64,000 nt of DNA from positions 62,001 to 126,000 of the forward strand of contig NZ_CP097463.1 of the NCBI RefSeq assembly GCF_027247405.1, written 5' to 3'. The notes under the pieces were generated by a model. It saw only the letters and a list, made by a program, of their open reading frames with translations. It made no database searches and was not told the origin of the DNA. Below, one piece after another: positions 1 to 9,565 of this stretch. Positions within the stretch are counted from its first letter, which is position 1, and every line of letters begins with the position of its first letter. Both the position numbers and the translations under genes were made by a program. The DNA comes from Jatrophihabitans cynanchi. GTDB taxonomy: Bacteria; Actinomycetota; Actinomycetes; Mycobacteriales; Jatrophihabitantaceae.

Positions 1-1
1 C

Positions 2-493
2 GACACCCGGCGCTGGGCGGGGGTGCCGTTCTACCTGCGCACCGGCAAGCGGCTGCCACGGCGGGTCACCGAGATCGCGGTCCTGTTCAAGCGTGCGCCG
101 CACCTGCCGTTCAGCCACACCGACACCGAAGAACTCGGGCACAACCAACTCGTCATCCGGGTGCAGCCCGACGAGGGCGTCACGCTGAAGTTCGGCTCGA
201 AGGTGCCCGGCTCGATGATGGAGGTCCGCGACGTGTCGATGGACTTCCTCTACGGCGAGGCGTTCACCGAGTCCTCCCCCGAAGCCTACGAGCGGCTGAT
301 CCTGGACGTGCTGATCGGCGATTCGACGCTCTTCCCGCGCAACGCGGAGGTGGAGGCCTCCTGGCGGGTGATCGACCCGCTGGAGCAGTTCTGGGCGACC
401 CACCCGCCGCAGCCCTACCGGGCCGGCGAATGGGGCCCGAAGGCCGCCGACGAGATGCTCGCCCGCGACGGGCGCACCTGGCGCCGGCCGTGA
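2..493 (+). CDS. zwf: Glucose-6-phosphate dehydrogenase, C-terminal part (runs off left edge)
   Basis: Last 163 residues of glucose-6-phosphate 1-dehydrogenase, the NADPH-producing entry step of the oxidative pentose phosphate pathway in the cytoplasm. The gene begins upstream of the window, so no start is visible; the frame is open from base 2. Family-typical stretches are RWAGVPFYLRTGKRL at the beginning of the visible part, FKRAPHLPF, and NQLVIRVQPDEG, all belonging to the C-terminal alpha+beta domain involved in oligomerisation. The NADP-binding fold and catalytic histidine lie outside the window. The stop is 22 bases before opcA, and pgl overlaps opcA, so the three genes form one oxidative-branch operon. 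Identity is secure from motif and context. Confidence 0.95.
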   Translation, partial: DTRRWAGVPFYLRTGKRLPRRVTEIAVLFKRAPHLPFSHTDTEELGHNQLVIRVQPDEGVTLKFGSKVPGSMMEVRDVSMDFLYGEAFTESSPEAYERLILDVLIGDSTLFPRNAEVEASWRVIDPLEQFWATHPPQPYRAGEWGPKAADEMLARDGRTWRRP

Positions 494-515
494 CCGGAGT
501 ACCAGGAGAGCACCG

Positions 516-1490
516 ATGACGACCCTGTGGGATACGACCGGGACGGCCGTGGTCAAGGCGCTCGCGGCCGAGCGGCGCACCGGCGGCGGCGTGACGAGCG
601 GGCTCGCACTCACGCTGGTCGTGGTGCTGGACGAGAAGGACACCGCGGACGTCGAGGCGGCGGTCAGCATCGCCGCGGCCAGGCACCCGATGCGGGTCCT
701 CGCCGTGATCCGGCGCCAGCTGGACGCGCCCGTCCCGCGCCTGGACGCCGAGGTCGAGATCGGCGGGCGGTACGGCCCGGTCGAGTCGGTGGTGCTGCGC
801 ATGTACGGCCGGCTGGGCCTGCATGCCGAGTCGGTGACGCTGCCGTTGCTGGCGCCGGACGCGCCGGTGGTCACCTGGTGGTACTCCGAAACCCCGCAGG
901 TGATCGCCCAGGACCCGCTGGGCGTGTTCGCCGACCGGCGGATCACCAACGTCATCCGCGACCCCGATCCGGCGGCGTCGCTGCGCCAGCGCGCCGTCGA
1001 CTACGCCCCCGGGGACACCGACCTGACCTGGACGGTGATCACGCCGTGGCGCGCCGCGCTGGCCTCCGCCTTCGACACGGTGCACACCCCGGCCGTGTCC
1101 GTCGTGGTCAAGGGCAACCCGGTCGACCCGTCGGCGCAGCTGCTCGCCGGCTGGCTGTCCAGCCGGCTCGGGCTGTACGTCCCGGTCGAGGCGGCCGAGG
1201 GCAAGTACATCTCGTCGGTCGACCTGCACTTCGGCGACGAGTACACCGTCACGCTGCGCAACGACAACTACAAGCTGATCATGAGCCGGCCCGGGCAGAT
1301 GGACTCCATCGCGCCGTTCCCGAACCGCAGCACCGGTGACGTGCTCGCCGAGGAGCTGCGCCGGCTCGACGCGGACCAGCCGTACGCGCAGGCGCTGGGC
1401 GCGGTGACCGGGCACAGCGACCTGAGCAGCCGCCCGGCGGTACGTACCCACATCTGGAACGATCCGGCGCTCGCCGCCCAGGAGGCATGA
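516..1490 (+). CDS. opcA: Glucose-6-phosphate dehydrogenase assembly protein OpcA
   Basis: 324-residue OpcA, the soluble protein that promotes assembly and activity of glucose-6-phosphate dehydrogenase in cyanobacteria and actinobacteria. The N-terminus LWDTTGTAVVKAL and the internal segments TWWYSETP and PVEAAEGKYISSVDL are typical of the actinobacterial family, and the length is usual. The ATG start is supported by an AGGAGAG ribosome site about 6 bases upstream. Its position between zwf and pgl is the standard actinobacterial order. The stop overlaps the pgl start (ATGA), implying translational coupling. There is no catalytic motif; the role is inferred from the family and context. Confidence 0.95.
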   Translation: MTTLWDTTGTAVVKALAAERRTGGGVTSGLALTLVVVLDEKDTADVEAAVSIAAARHPMRVLAVIRRQLDAPVPRLDAEVEIGGRYGPVESVVLRMYGRLGLHAESVTLPLLAPDAPVVTWWYSETPQVIAQDPLGVFADRRITNVIRDPDPAASLRQRAVDYAPGDTDLTWTVITPWRAALASAFDTVHTPAVSVVVKGNPVDPSAQLLAGWLSSRLGLYVPVEAAEGKYISSVDLHFGDEYTVTLRNDNYKLIMSRPGQMDSIAPFPNRSTGDVLAEELRRLDADQPYAQALGAVTGHSDLSSRPAVRTHIWNDPALAAQEA

Positions 1491-2260
1491 CGATGAGCCC
1501 TCGTGAAACGCACGTCGAGGAGAGCACCGAGGAGCTGGCCGCCTTCGTCGCGGCGCGACTGGTGGAGGTGCTCGCCGCGGCGCAGCACGAGCACGGCCGG
1601 GCGGCCCTCGCGCTCACCGCCGGGTCGGTGATGGAGAAGGTCTGGGCGGCACTGGCCGGCTCGGAGTCCGCCCGTGCACTGGACTGGTCCGCGGTGGACG
1701 TGTTCTGGGGTGACGAGCGGTTCGTGCCGGCCGGCGCCGCCGACCGCAACGACCGCCCGGCCGGGGAGATCCTGTTCGGGCACGCGCCCTTCTCGGCCGC
1801 CCGGCAGTTCCCGATGCCCACCTCGGACGGCGAGTACGGCGACGACCTGGACGCCGCCGCCGCGGGCTACGCGCGCACGCTGCACGATGCCCGCCGGCCC
1901 GACGACGCGGGCGAGGTGCCCAGCTTCGACGTGGTGCTGCTGGGTGTCGGCCCGGACGGGCACTGCTGCTCGCTGTTCCCGGACCACCCCAGCTCGCGCG
2001 AGGAGTCCGGGACGGTGATCGCGGTGCGCAACTCGCCGAAACCGCCGCCGCTGCGCATCTCGCTCAGCTTCGCCGGGCTGAACGCGGCCGAGCAGATCTG
2101 GGCCGTCGTCAACGGCTCCGGCAAGGCCGAGGCGGTAGCACGGGCGCTCGGCGGTGCAGCGCGCACCGAGGTTCCCTCGGCCGGGGCGCAGGGGCGCGCG
2201 CGAACCTGGTGGCTGCTCGATCGCGACGCCGCGAGTCTCCTGCCGGCCGGCCCCGACTGA
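1487..2260 (+). CDS. pgl: 6-phosphogluconolactonase
   Basis: 257-residue DevB-type 6-phosphogluconolactonase (SugarP-isomerase/NagB fold), which hydrolyses 6-phosphogluconolactone made by Zwf. Diagnostic segments are VFWGDERFVP in the middle and GVGPDGHCCSLFPDHP near residue 155, the latter matching the family GxGxDGHxxSLFP motif. The ATG overlaps the opcA stop by four bases. The 3' end is unusual: the stop codon lies inside the first copy of a 21-bp direct repeat (2254-2295). Length and motifs are normal for the family. It is the last gene of the oxidative branch operon; the next genes converge on it from the minus strand. Confidence 0.95.
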   Translation: MTMSPRETHVEESTEELAAFVAARLVEVLAAAQHEHGRAALALTAGSVMEKVWAALAGSESARALDWSAVDVFWGDERFVPAGAADRNDRPAGEILFGHAPFSAARQFPMPTSDGEYGDDLDAAAAGYARTLHDARRPDDAGEVPSFDVVLLGVGPDGHCCSLFPDHPSSREESGTVIAVRNSPKPPPLRISLSFAGLNAAEQIWAVVNGSGKAEAVARALGGAARTEVPSAGAQGRARTWWLLDRDAASLLPAGPD

Positions 2261-2295
2261 CCTACCGCGCCGCGCGACTGACCTACCGAGGCGCG
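2254..2295. repeat. Two tandem 21-bp repeats across the pgl stop codon
   Basis: Two adjacent 21-bp units (2254-2274 and 2275-2295) both begin CGACTGACCTACCG; they differ only near the end of the unit. The TGA of pgl is in the first unit, and since 21 is a multiple of three the second unit supplies a further in-frame TGA. It lies between the convergent pgl and exporter permease genes. It looks like a recent local duplication; function unknown. Confidence 0.75.
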
Positions 2296-2330
2296 GGCGG
2301 CGGCCTTCGGTCGCGACACGCCGGGTATGG

Positions 2331-3134
2331 CTAACGGATCGGACGGCGGTCGTACAACCGCACCGACCACAGATACGCCGCGATCGCGATGCCGAGACTC
2401 CAGGCGACCGCCGCGATCGCATGGTCGGCGACCGGGCCGCCGAGAAGCAGGTTCCGAACGCTGTCGGTGACCGGCGTGAAGGGCTGGTATTGAGCGAATT
2501 GCCGTAGCCCGGTCGGCAGCGAGCCGGTCGGGACGAAGCCGCTGCCCAGGAACGGCAGCAGGGTCAGGATCATCGGTGTGTTGCTGGCCGCCTCGACGCT
2601 CTTCGCGGCCAAGCCGAGGGCGGTGGACAGCCAGGCCAGCGCGAGCGCGAACAGCAGGAGGATGCCGGTGGCGGCCAGCCACTCCACTGCTCCTGCTGGC
2701 GGTCTGAAGCCGATGGCCACGGCGACACCTGCGAGGACGATCAGCCCGAGCAGTGCCTGCAGCAGCGTGCCGAGCACGTGCCCGGTGAGCACGGCGCCAC
2801 GGGAGATCGACATGGTGCGGAAGCGGGCCACGATGCCCTGGGTCATGTCGGTCGCGATCGAGAGTGCTGTCCCGAGCGCCGCGTAGGCGACGGTCATGAC
2901 CAGGATTCCCGGGGTGACGAAGTCGAGGTACCCGCTGCGGCCGTGCGGCAGCACCGCGGCAGCCGGAAGGCGGGCACCGAGTTGACCGCCGAAGACGTAG
3001 ACGAACATCAGCAGCAGGATCAGCGGCAGGCCGATGAGCATGACCGTGACCGACGGATAGCGCAGCTGGCGTTTGAGGTTGCGGCGCAGCATCGTGGCCG
3101 AGTCGGCCAGCGGGTACGCGATCGCGCTGTTCAT
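2331..3134 (-). CDS. ABC-2 type exporter permease (DrrB-like)
   Basis: 267-residue integral membrane permease of the ABC-2 family, the partner of the ATPase encoded just upstream. After a short cytoplasmic N-terminus (RRNLKRQLRYPSV) there are about six hydrophobic helices, including VMLIGLPLILLLMFVYVFGG, a central gating region MTQGIVARFRTMSISR typical of DrrB-type permeases, and C-terminal helices ending in the plasma membrane. The DrrAB class exports drugs, lipids or other hydrophobic compounds; the substrate here cannot be told. The start codon overlaps the ATPase stop by four bases (ATGA), so the two are coupled. Third gene of the regulator-ATPase-permease operon. Confidence 0.88.
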   Translation of the reverse strand: MNSAIAYPLADSATMLRRNLKRQLRYPSVTVMLIGLPLILLLMFVYVFGGQLGARLPAAAVLPHGRSGYLDFVTPGILVMTVAYAALGTALSIATDMTQGIVARFRTMSISRGAVLTGHVLGTLLQALLGLIVLAGVAVAIGFRPPAGAVEWLAATGILLLFALALAWLSTALGLAAKSVEAASNTPMILTLLPFLGSGFVPTGSLPTGLRQFAQYQPFTPVTDSVRNLLLGGPVADHAIAAVAWSLGIAIAAYLWSVRLYDRRPIR

Positions 3135-4108
3135 CGGACGGCAACTCTCTGCGGCTCCGGGTCCGGGTCCGGGTGGACGGTTGCGGGCCGGCCGGTGACC
3201 GCGAAGAACACGTCGTCGAGGTCCGGGGTGTGGATGGACAGGTTCGCCACGTCGATGCCCGCATCGTCGAGTTGTCCCAGCAGCGCGCGCAAGCCCGGGA
3301 CGCTGCCGTCGCCGGGCACCTGCAGGGTCAGGCCGTCCTCGTTGCGCGCCGCACCGGGCAGCAGCCGGCCGGCGGCGTCGAGGTCGCCCGGTGAGGCGAA
3401 CTGCAACTCGACATGGCCGCCGGGGATACGGCGCTTCAACTCCGCCGGAGTGCCTTCGGCGACGACGCGGCCGCGATCAAGTACGGCGACCCGGTCGGCA
3501 AGCTGGTCTGCCTCGCCCAGGTCCTGCGTGGTGAGGAAGATCGTGACGCCGTCGCGCACCAGGCCACGGATCGAGTCCCACATGGTGCGGCGGCTGCGCG
3601 GGTCCAGGCCGGTCGTGGGTTCGTCGAGGAAGATCAACCGGGGGGTGCCCATCAGGGTCATGGCCAGGTCCAGCCGGCGGCGCATCCCGCCGGAGTAGGT
3701 CGACGCCGGTTTGGCCGCAGCGGCGGTCAGCTCGAAGCGGCGGAGCAGTTCGCCGGCTCGTCTGCGACCGGCAGCTCGATCAAGGTGGAGCAGATCGGCC
3801 ATCAGTTGCAGGTTCTCCGTTCCGGTGAGCAGTTCGTCCACCGCGGAGAACTGGCCGGTGACGCCGATCGCGGCGCGCACCCCACGTGGGTCGGTCGCGA
3901 CATCGCAGCCGGCGACGGTCAGTTGTCCGGCGTCGGCGCGCAGCAGCGTCGCCAGGATGTGCACGATCGTGCTCTTGCCGGCACCGTTGGGTCCGAGCAG
4001 GCAGAAGACCGATCCCTGCGCGACGTCCAGGTCCACGCCGTCGAGGACCAGGTGGTCGCCGAAGGACTTCTGCAAGCCGGATACCTCGATCGCCGCAGCC
4101 ATGGCCAT
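3131..4108 (-). CDS. ABC exporter ATP-binding protein (DrrA-like)
   Basis: About 325 residues; the cytoplasmic ATPase of a DrrAB-type exporter. Walker A GPNGAGKST is near residues 39-47, the signature YSGGM near 138-142, and Walker B LIFLDEP near 158-164, followed by the D-loop TTGLD and a switch region TTQDL, where the usual switch histidine is replaced by glutamine as in many DrrA proteins. The C-terminal part (residues ~225-325) with HTPDLDDVFFAVTGRP is typical of daunorubicin-resistance ATPases. The ATG at 4108 is preferred because a GAGGG sits about six bases upstream; a GTG at 4111 is possible. It starts 13 bases after the regulator gene and overlaps the permease gene. Confidence 0.9.
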   Translation of the reverse strand: MAMAAAIEVSGLQKSFGDHLVLDGVDLDVAQGSVFCLLGPNGAGKSTIVHILATLLRADAGQLTVAGCDVATDPRGVRAAIGVTGQFSAVDELLTGTENLQLMADLLHLDRAAGRRRAGELLRRFELTAAAAKPASTYSGGMRRRLDLAMTLMGTPRLIFLDEPTTGLDPRSRRTMWDSIRGLVRDGVTIFLTTQDLGEADQLADRVAVLDRGRVVAEGTPAELKRRIPGGHVELQFASPGDLDAAGRLLPGAARNEDGLTLQVPGDGSVPGLRALLGQLDDAGIDVANLSIHTPDLDDVFFAVTGRPATVHPDPDPEPQRVAVR

Positions 4109-4121
4109 CACTCGCCCTCGA

Positions 4122-4631
4122 TCAGCGGCGGGAGGCGCCGGGGAGCGTACCGGCCGCTACCAGCGCCTCGCGTCGCGCAATCCATTCCTTCTCCAGGTCG
4201 GGCAGCTTCTCGACCAGGAAGTCCGCAAACGCCGCCCACCACAACAGCGTCGCTCGCCGCTGAAGCGGGGCATCCTCGAGCACCTTCAGACCCTCACGTG
4301 CCAAGTCAGCCTGTTCGGCGTACTCGCTGACGTCGAACCCGGCCGCTTCGGTGGACACCAGGTCGATCCGCACGCGGTCCATCCGCTCGCCCGCGGCGCG
4401 AGAACGCCGTAGCAGGTGCAGTTGCTCCAGCGCCTTGACCGCGCCGGTGATCGCGCTGCGACTGGCCAGGAGCGCGTCGGCAAGTTCGGCGATGGTCTGC
4501 TCCGGCGGATCGCAGATTGCGAGATAGCCGAGCAGTCGGCCGGTCATCGGCGCGAACCCGTACCGCCGGGCGTACAGCCGGCCCGCATGATCGGCGAAGG
4601 TCAACTCAGCATCGACAGGCACAAACCACAA
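4122..4631 (-). CDS. GbsR/MarR-type winged-helix transcriptional regulator
   Basis: About 169 residues, resembling the GbsR/MarR class of DNA-binding regulators. A winged-helix region spans residues ~20-95: YGFAPMTGRLLGYLAI, TIAELADALLASRSAITGAVKALEQL (recognition helix) and a wing around RRSRAAGERMDRVRIDL. The C-terminus is helical. As first gene of an operon with the DrrA/DrrB exporter it is probably the local repressor of that transporter. The start is uncertain: TTG at 4631 or in-frame GTG at 4622; neither has a clear ribosome site, so a leaderless message is possible. The upstream DNA (4620-4675) is conspicuously AT-rich for this genome. Confidence 0.8.
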   Translation of the reverse strand: MWFVPVDAELTFADHAGRLYARRYGFAPMTGRLLGYLAICDPPEQTIAELADALLASRSAITGAVKALEQLHLLRRSRAAGERMDRVRIDLVSTEAAGFDVSEYAEQADLAREGLKVLEDAPLQRRATLLWWAAFADFLVEKLPDLEKEWIARREALVAAGTLPGASRR

Positions 4632-4675
4632 ACTACAAGGACATCAGAGATAACACAAATCTGTGACATCAGCGC
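4632..4675 (-). promoter_or_regulatory. AT-rich presumed promoter/operator of the exporter operon
   Basis: The bases just upstream of the regulator gene are far richer in A and T than their surroundings. They contain a repeated GACATCAG (about 4640 and 4664) and an AGAT...ATCT inverted pair (4647-4661). This is where an autoregulated promoter would be expected for the regulator-DrrAB operon. No convincing -35/-10 pair can be assigned by eye; function is inference from position and composition. Confidence 0.4.
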
Positions 4676-4708
4676 GGGTGCGCTCCCGGCGCCTGACCGG
4701 CGTGGCCT

Positions 4709-5053
4709 TCAGCCCTCGCCGCGGCGCGCCTTGAGCTTGGCCAGCGCCTCTTCCAGGATCGCGGCGCCGTCGGCGTCCGAGCGGCGCTCCTTCACGTAGG
4801 CCAGGTGCGTCTTGTACGGCTCGTTGCGCGGTGCGTTGGGCGGCGTCGTGGACTCGCGACCGGCCGGGTACCCGCAGCGCGGGCAGTCCCACGTGTCCGG
4901 CAGCACGGCCTCGACCGCGAACGCCGGGCGCACCTCGTGCCCGTTGGCGCAGAAGAACGAGACCACCTGGCGGGGGGCGGACTCGCCGCGCTCCCGCTCG
5001 CCCATCGGACCGGCGCCGACTCGACTCCCCCGGATCGCGTTGCCACCTGCCAC
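4709..5053 (-). CDS. rbpA: RNA polymerase-binding protein RbpA
   Basis: 114-residue RbpA, an actinobacteria-specific general transcription factor that binds the principal sigma factor and RNA polymerase and helps open-complex formation. The order is as in the family: a basic N-terminal tail (GGNAIRGSRVGAGPMGE), a small beta core with cysteines (FFCANGHEV ... WDCPRCGYPA), a linker, and the C-terminal sigma-interaction helix (YKTHLAYVKERRSD ... ILEEALAKLKARR). The GTG start at 5053 has a GAGGAGAC ribosome site close upstream. It lies next to secG, as in many actinobacteria. An expected housekeeping gene; no oddities. Confidence 0.95.
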   Translation of the reverse strand: MAGGNAIRGSRVGAGPMGERERGESAPRQVVSFFCANGHEVRPAFAVEAVLPDTWDCPRCGYPAGRESTTPPNAPRNEPYKTHLAYVKERRSDADGAAILEEALAKLKARRGEG

Positions 5054-5144
5054 CTGCGTCTCCTCCGATGTCGTAACCAGTCCAGTGTCGTCACCAGCGA
5101 TGTTCGACGTGCCCGTTCCGCCCGTTGCGGGCGGGCGCCGGGGC

Positions 5145-5381
5145 TCAGCCGGTGTTCTTGTACAGCAGCGCCAACCCGATGATGCAGATCGTCCACACGA
5201 CGCCGGCGATCACGGTGAGCCGGTCCAGGTTGCGCTCGACGACGGACGAGCCGGACAGGTTCGAGTAGAACGAGCCGCCCAACATCGAGGACAGCCCGCC
5301 GCCCTTGCCGCGGTGCAGCAACACCAGCACGATGAGCAACAGGCTCACGGCGACCATCACGATCGACAGGGTCAAGATCAT
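5145..5381 (-). CDS. secG: Preprotein translocase subunit SecG
   Basis: 78-residue SecG, a non-essential component of the SecYEG protein-conducting channel. Two hydrophobic helices (residues ~2-22, MILTLSIVMVAVSLLLIVLV, and ~53-73) flank a cytoplasmic loop with the family motif LLHRGKGGGLSSMLGG. The length matches the family. It is the last gene of the gap-pgk-tpiA-secG arrangement, 77 bases beyond tpiA, and is followed by rbpA on the same strand. Confidence 0.95.
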   Translation of the reverse strand: MILTLSIVMVAVSLLLIVLVLLHRGKGGGLSSMLGGSFYSNLSGSSVVERNLDRLTVIAGVVWTICIIGLALLYKNTG

Positions 5382-5458
5382 TGCGGTTGGCGCCTCATGC
5401 TTCCGAAAAGAGTCCTCGTTGCGCTGTCGTGGTCCAGCCCGAACAGCCTACCTTGCGA

Positions 5459-6265
5459 TCAGCGCGCCGAACCCGCCGTGCCCGCCGCGCCGGCGGCGAG
5501 GCAGATCGTGGCGAACTCGGCGCCGTCCAGGCTCGCGCCACCTACCAGCGCCCCGTCGACGTCCGGTGCGGCCAGCAGCTCGCCGGCGTTGGCGGCCTTG
5601 ACCGAGCCGCCGTAGAGGATGCGCACCGCGTCGGCGACCTCGGCCGAGAAGCGTCCGGCGATGCGCCTGCGGATCGCCGCACACACCTGCTGGGCGTCCT
5701 CCGGCGTGGCGACCCTGCCGGTGCCGATCGCCCAGACCGGCTCGTAGGCGATCACGACCGACGCGGCCTGCTCGGCGCTCACGCCCTCGAGAGCCGCGTC
5801 GATCTGCAGTTCGCAGTGCTCGAGGTGGCCGAGCTGCTCGCGGATCTCGAGCGACTCGCCGGTGCACACGATCGGCGTCAGCCCGTTGCGGAACGCGGCG
5901 CGCACCTTGGCGTTGACGAGCTGGTCGTCTTCGTGGTGATGCTGGCGCCGCTCCGAGTGGCCGACGACCACGAACGTGCAGCCGAGCTTGGCCAGCATCG
6001 GGCCGGACACGTCACCGGTGTAGGCGCCCGAATCGTGCGGGGACAGGTCCTGCGCGCCGTAGGTCAGCAGCAGCCGGTCGCCGTCGACGAGGGTCTGCAC
6101 GCTACGGATGTCGACGAACGGCGGCAGCACCGTCGCGTCGACCGCGGCGTAGTGCTCCTCCTTGAGGCTGAACGCGATCTTCTGCACCAGCGCGATCGCC
6201 TCGAGGTGGTTCAGGTTCATCTTCCAGTTGCCGGCGATGAGCGGTTTGCGCACGGTCTTGGCCAC
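5459..6265 (-). CDS. tpiA: Triosephosphate isomerase
   Basis: 268-residue TIM-barrel enzyme that interconverts dihydroxyacetone phosphate and glyceraldehyde 3-phosphate in glycolysis. Visible motifs: [13 protein letters not shown] at the N-terminus (catalytic Lys in NWKMN), VVGHSERRQ (catalytic His), and [14 protein letters not shown] (catalytic Glu in [10 protein letters not shown]), then the phosphate-binding [10 protein letters not shown]. The start is GTG, placed directly after the pgk TGA with no spacer (TGAGTG), which suggests translational coupling in the gap-pgk-tpiA operon. Confidence 0.96.
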   Translation of the reverse strand: MAKTVRKPLIAGNWKMNLNHLEAIALVQKIAFSLKEEHYAAVDATVLPPFVDIRSVQTLVDGDRLLLTYGAQDLSPHDSGAYTGDVSGPMLAKLGCTFVVVGHSERRQHHHEDDQLVNAKVRAAFRNGLTPIVCTGESLEIREQLGHLEHCELQIDAALEGVSAEQAASVVIAYEPVWAIGTGRVATPEDAQQVCAAIRRRIAGRFSAEVADAVRILYGGSVKAANAGELLAAPDVDGALVGGASLDGAEFATICLAAGAAGTAGSAR

Positions 6266-7474
6266 TCAGGCCTCGTCCAGGACCGCGACGCCGGGCAACG
6301 TCTTGCCCTCGAGGAACTCCAGCGACGCGCCGCCGCCGGTCGAGATGTGGCCGAACGCGTTGGCGTCCAGGCCGAGGGCGCGGACCGCGGCGGCCGAGTC
6401 GCCACCACCCACGACGGACAGGCCGTCGACCGCGGCCACCGCCTCGGCGACTCCCTTCGTGCCGGCCGCGAACGGGGCCACCTCGAACACGCCCATCGGC
6501 CCGTTCCAGAACACGGTCCGGGCCTCGGCCAGCACCGCGGCGAACGCCCGCACCGACTCCGGCCCGATGTCCAGCCCTTTCGACCCGGGCGGGATCGCGT
6601 CGGCCGCGACGAGCTGCGTCTGCGCGTCGTCGGTGATCTCGGTGGCGACCACGATGTCGGCGGGGAGCACGATCTTGTCGGCGGCCTCGCGCAGGAACGC
6701 CCGGCACGCCTCGAGCTGGTCCGGCTCGAGCAGCGAGTCACCCACCTCGTGGCCTTGTGCGGCGAGGAACGTGAAGCACATCCCGCCGCCCACCAGGAGC
6801 TTGTCCACCTTGGGCAGCAGCGAGTTGATCACCGCGAGCTTGTCGCTGACCTTCGAGCCGCCGAGCACCACGGCGTACGGCCGGGCCGGATCGCCGGTCA
6901 GTTCGCGCAGCACCGTCAGCTCGTCGCGCACCAGGTCGCCGCCGTAGTGCGGCAGCAGCGTGGCCACGTCGTACACCGAGGCGTGCTTGCGGTGCACCGC
7001 ACCGAACGCGTCCTCCACGAACGCCCCGGCGTCGTCGTCGCCGCCGGTCAGCAAGGCCAGGCGCTTGGCGAACTCGTGCCGCTCGGCGTCGTCCTTGCTG
7101 GTCTCCCCCGGGTTGAACCGGACGTTCTCCAGCAGCAGCAGGTCGCCGTCCTTGAGGTCGGACGCCAGCAGCCGGGCGCTCTCACCCACCGTGTCGAGCG
7201 CGAACCCGACCGGCCGGCCGAGCAGTTGGGCGAGCCGGTCCGCAACCGGCCGTAGCGAGTACGCCGGGTCGGGCGCGCCCTTGGGACGGCCCAGGTGCGC
7301 CGCCACGATGACCCGCGCGCCGTGATCGAGCAGCTTGGTGAGCACCGGCAGCGACGCGCGGATGCGACCGTCGTCGGCAACCGCTCCGTCCTTGATCGGG
7401 ACGTTGAGGTCGGACCGCACCAGGATCCGCCGGCCGGTGACGCCGCGCTTGATCAGGTCGTCGACGCTGCGCAT
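6266..7474 (-). CDS. pgk: Phosphoglycerate kinase
   Basis: 402-residue phosphoglycerate kinase, the first ATP-yielding step of lower glycolysis. Recognisable are [16 protein letters not shown] (substrate-binding N-domain), [24 protein letters not shown], the interdomain [11 protein letters not shown], and the nucleotide-binding C-domain with WNGPMGVFE and [11 protein letters not shown]. Length and motifs are complete. It follows gap by 12 bases and abuts tpiA, so the three glycolytic genes are co-transcribed on the minus strand. Confidence 0.97.
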   Translation of the reverse strand: MRSVDDLIKRGVTGRRILVRSDLNVPIKDGAVADDGRIRASLPVLTKLLDHGARVIVAAHLGRPKGAPDPAYSLRPVADRLAQLLGRPVGFALDTVGESARLLASDLKDGDLLLLENVRFNPGETSKDDAERHEFAKRLALLTGGDDDAGAFVEDAFGAVHRKHASVYDVATLLPHYGGDLVRDELTVLRELTGDPARPYAVVLGGSKVSDKLAVINSLLPKVDKLLVGGGMCFTFLAAQGHEVGDSLLEPDQLEACRAFLREAADKIVLPADIVVATEITDDAQTQLVAADAIPPGSKGLDIGPESVRAFAAVLAEARTVFWNGPMGVFEVAPFAAGTKGVAEAVAAVDGLSVVGGGDSAAAVRALGLDANAFGHISTGGGASLEFLEGKTLPGVAVLDEA

Positions 7475-7486
7475 CGCGGCACCGCC

Positions 7487-8512
<1,026 letters not shown>

Positions 8513-8584
8513 CTATTGACGAACGACGTGTGCCGCGGCGCTGCGGCGTCTCGTCCCAACCCTATCCGGTTGCCGCCGCCCGGT

Positions 8585-9565
8585 TCACGGCCCCAGCATG
8601 TCCGGGGTGACCGCGGACTCGGTGTCCGGGATGCCCAGCTCGGCGGCCCGCTTGTCGGCCATGGCCAGCAGCCGGCGGATTCGCCCGGCGACGGCGTCCT
8701 TGGTCATCACCGGTTCGGAGAGCGCGCCGAGTTCCTCAAGCGAGGCCTGCTTGTGCTCCAGGCGCAGCGCACCGGCCTGCAGCAGGTGCGCCGGCGCGTC
8801 GTCGCCCATGATCTGCAGCGCCCGCTCGACCCGGGCGCCGGCAGCGACCGCGGCTCGTGCGGAGCGGCGCAGGTTGGCGTCGTCGAAGTTGGCCAACCGG
8901 TTCGCGGTGGCGCGCACCTCGCGGCGCATCCGCCTCTCCTCCCACGCCATCACCGACTCGTGCGCGCCGATGCGCGTCAGCAGCGCGCCGATCATCTCGC
9001 CGTCACGCACCACGACCCGGTCATTGCCGCGCACTTCGCGGGCCTTGGCCTGCACGCCCAACCGCCGGCCCACCCCTACCAGTGCCAGCGCGGCCTCGGC
9101 GGACGGGCAGGTGATCTCCAGCGCGCACGCGCGGCCGGGTTCGGTCAGCGAGCCGTGCGCGAGGAACGCTCCGCGCCAGGCGGCCTCGGCGTCGGCGATC
9201 CCGCCCGCGACGACGTGGTGCGGCAGCCCCTTCACCGGCCGGCCGCGCAGGTCGACCAGCCCGGTCTGCCGCGCCAGCCCTTCCCCGTCGCGGCTGACCC
9301 GCACCAGGTAACGGCTGCCCTTGCGCAGCCCGCCGCCGGCGACGATCTGCACCTCGGAGCCGTGCCCGAAGATCTCGGCGATCTCCTTCCGCAGCCGGCG
9401 GGCGACCGACCCGGTGTCCAGCTCCGCCTCGATGACGATGTGCCCGCCGATCAGGTGCAGCGCACCGGCGAAGCGCAGCATCGTCGCCAGCTCGGACTTG
9501 CGCGCCGACAGCTTGGAGACCGGTATCCGGCTCAGCTCGTCCTTCACCGCGGCGGTCATCGCCAT
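8585..9565 (-). CDS. whiA: Sporulation/cell-division regulator WhiA
   Basis: 326-residue WhiA: two LAGLIDADG-like homing-endonuclease-type domains (residues ~20-205) followed by a C-terminal helix-turn-helix. In actinobacteria it acts with WhiB as a DNA-binding activator of division genes. Diagnostic stretches include [49 protein letters not shown], and the C-terminal [19 protein letters not shown]. The frame is open further upstream, but the start at 9565 ([11 protein letters not shown]) matches characterised homologues; it overlaps the yvcK stop by ten bases, and an internal ATG at 9559 would overlap by four. Last gene of uvrC-rapZ-yvcK-whiA. Confidence 0.95.
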   Translation of the reverse strand: MAMTAAVKDELSRIPVSKLSARKSELATMLRFAGALHLIGGHIVIEAELDTGSVARRLRKEIAEIFGHGSEVQIVAGGGLRKGSRYLVRVSRDGEGLARQTGLVDLRGRPVKGLPHHVVAGGIADAEAAWRGAFLAHGSLTEPGRACALEITCPSAEAALALVGVGRRLGVQAKAREVRGNDRVVVRDGEMIGALLTRIGAHESVMAWEERRMRREVRATANRLANFDDANLRRSARAAVAAGARVERALQIMGDDAPAHLLQAGALRLEHKQASLEELGALSEPVMTKDAVAGRIRRLLAMADKRAAELGIPDTESAVTPDMLGP

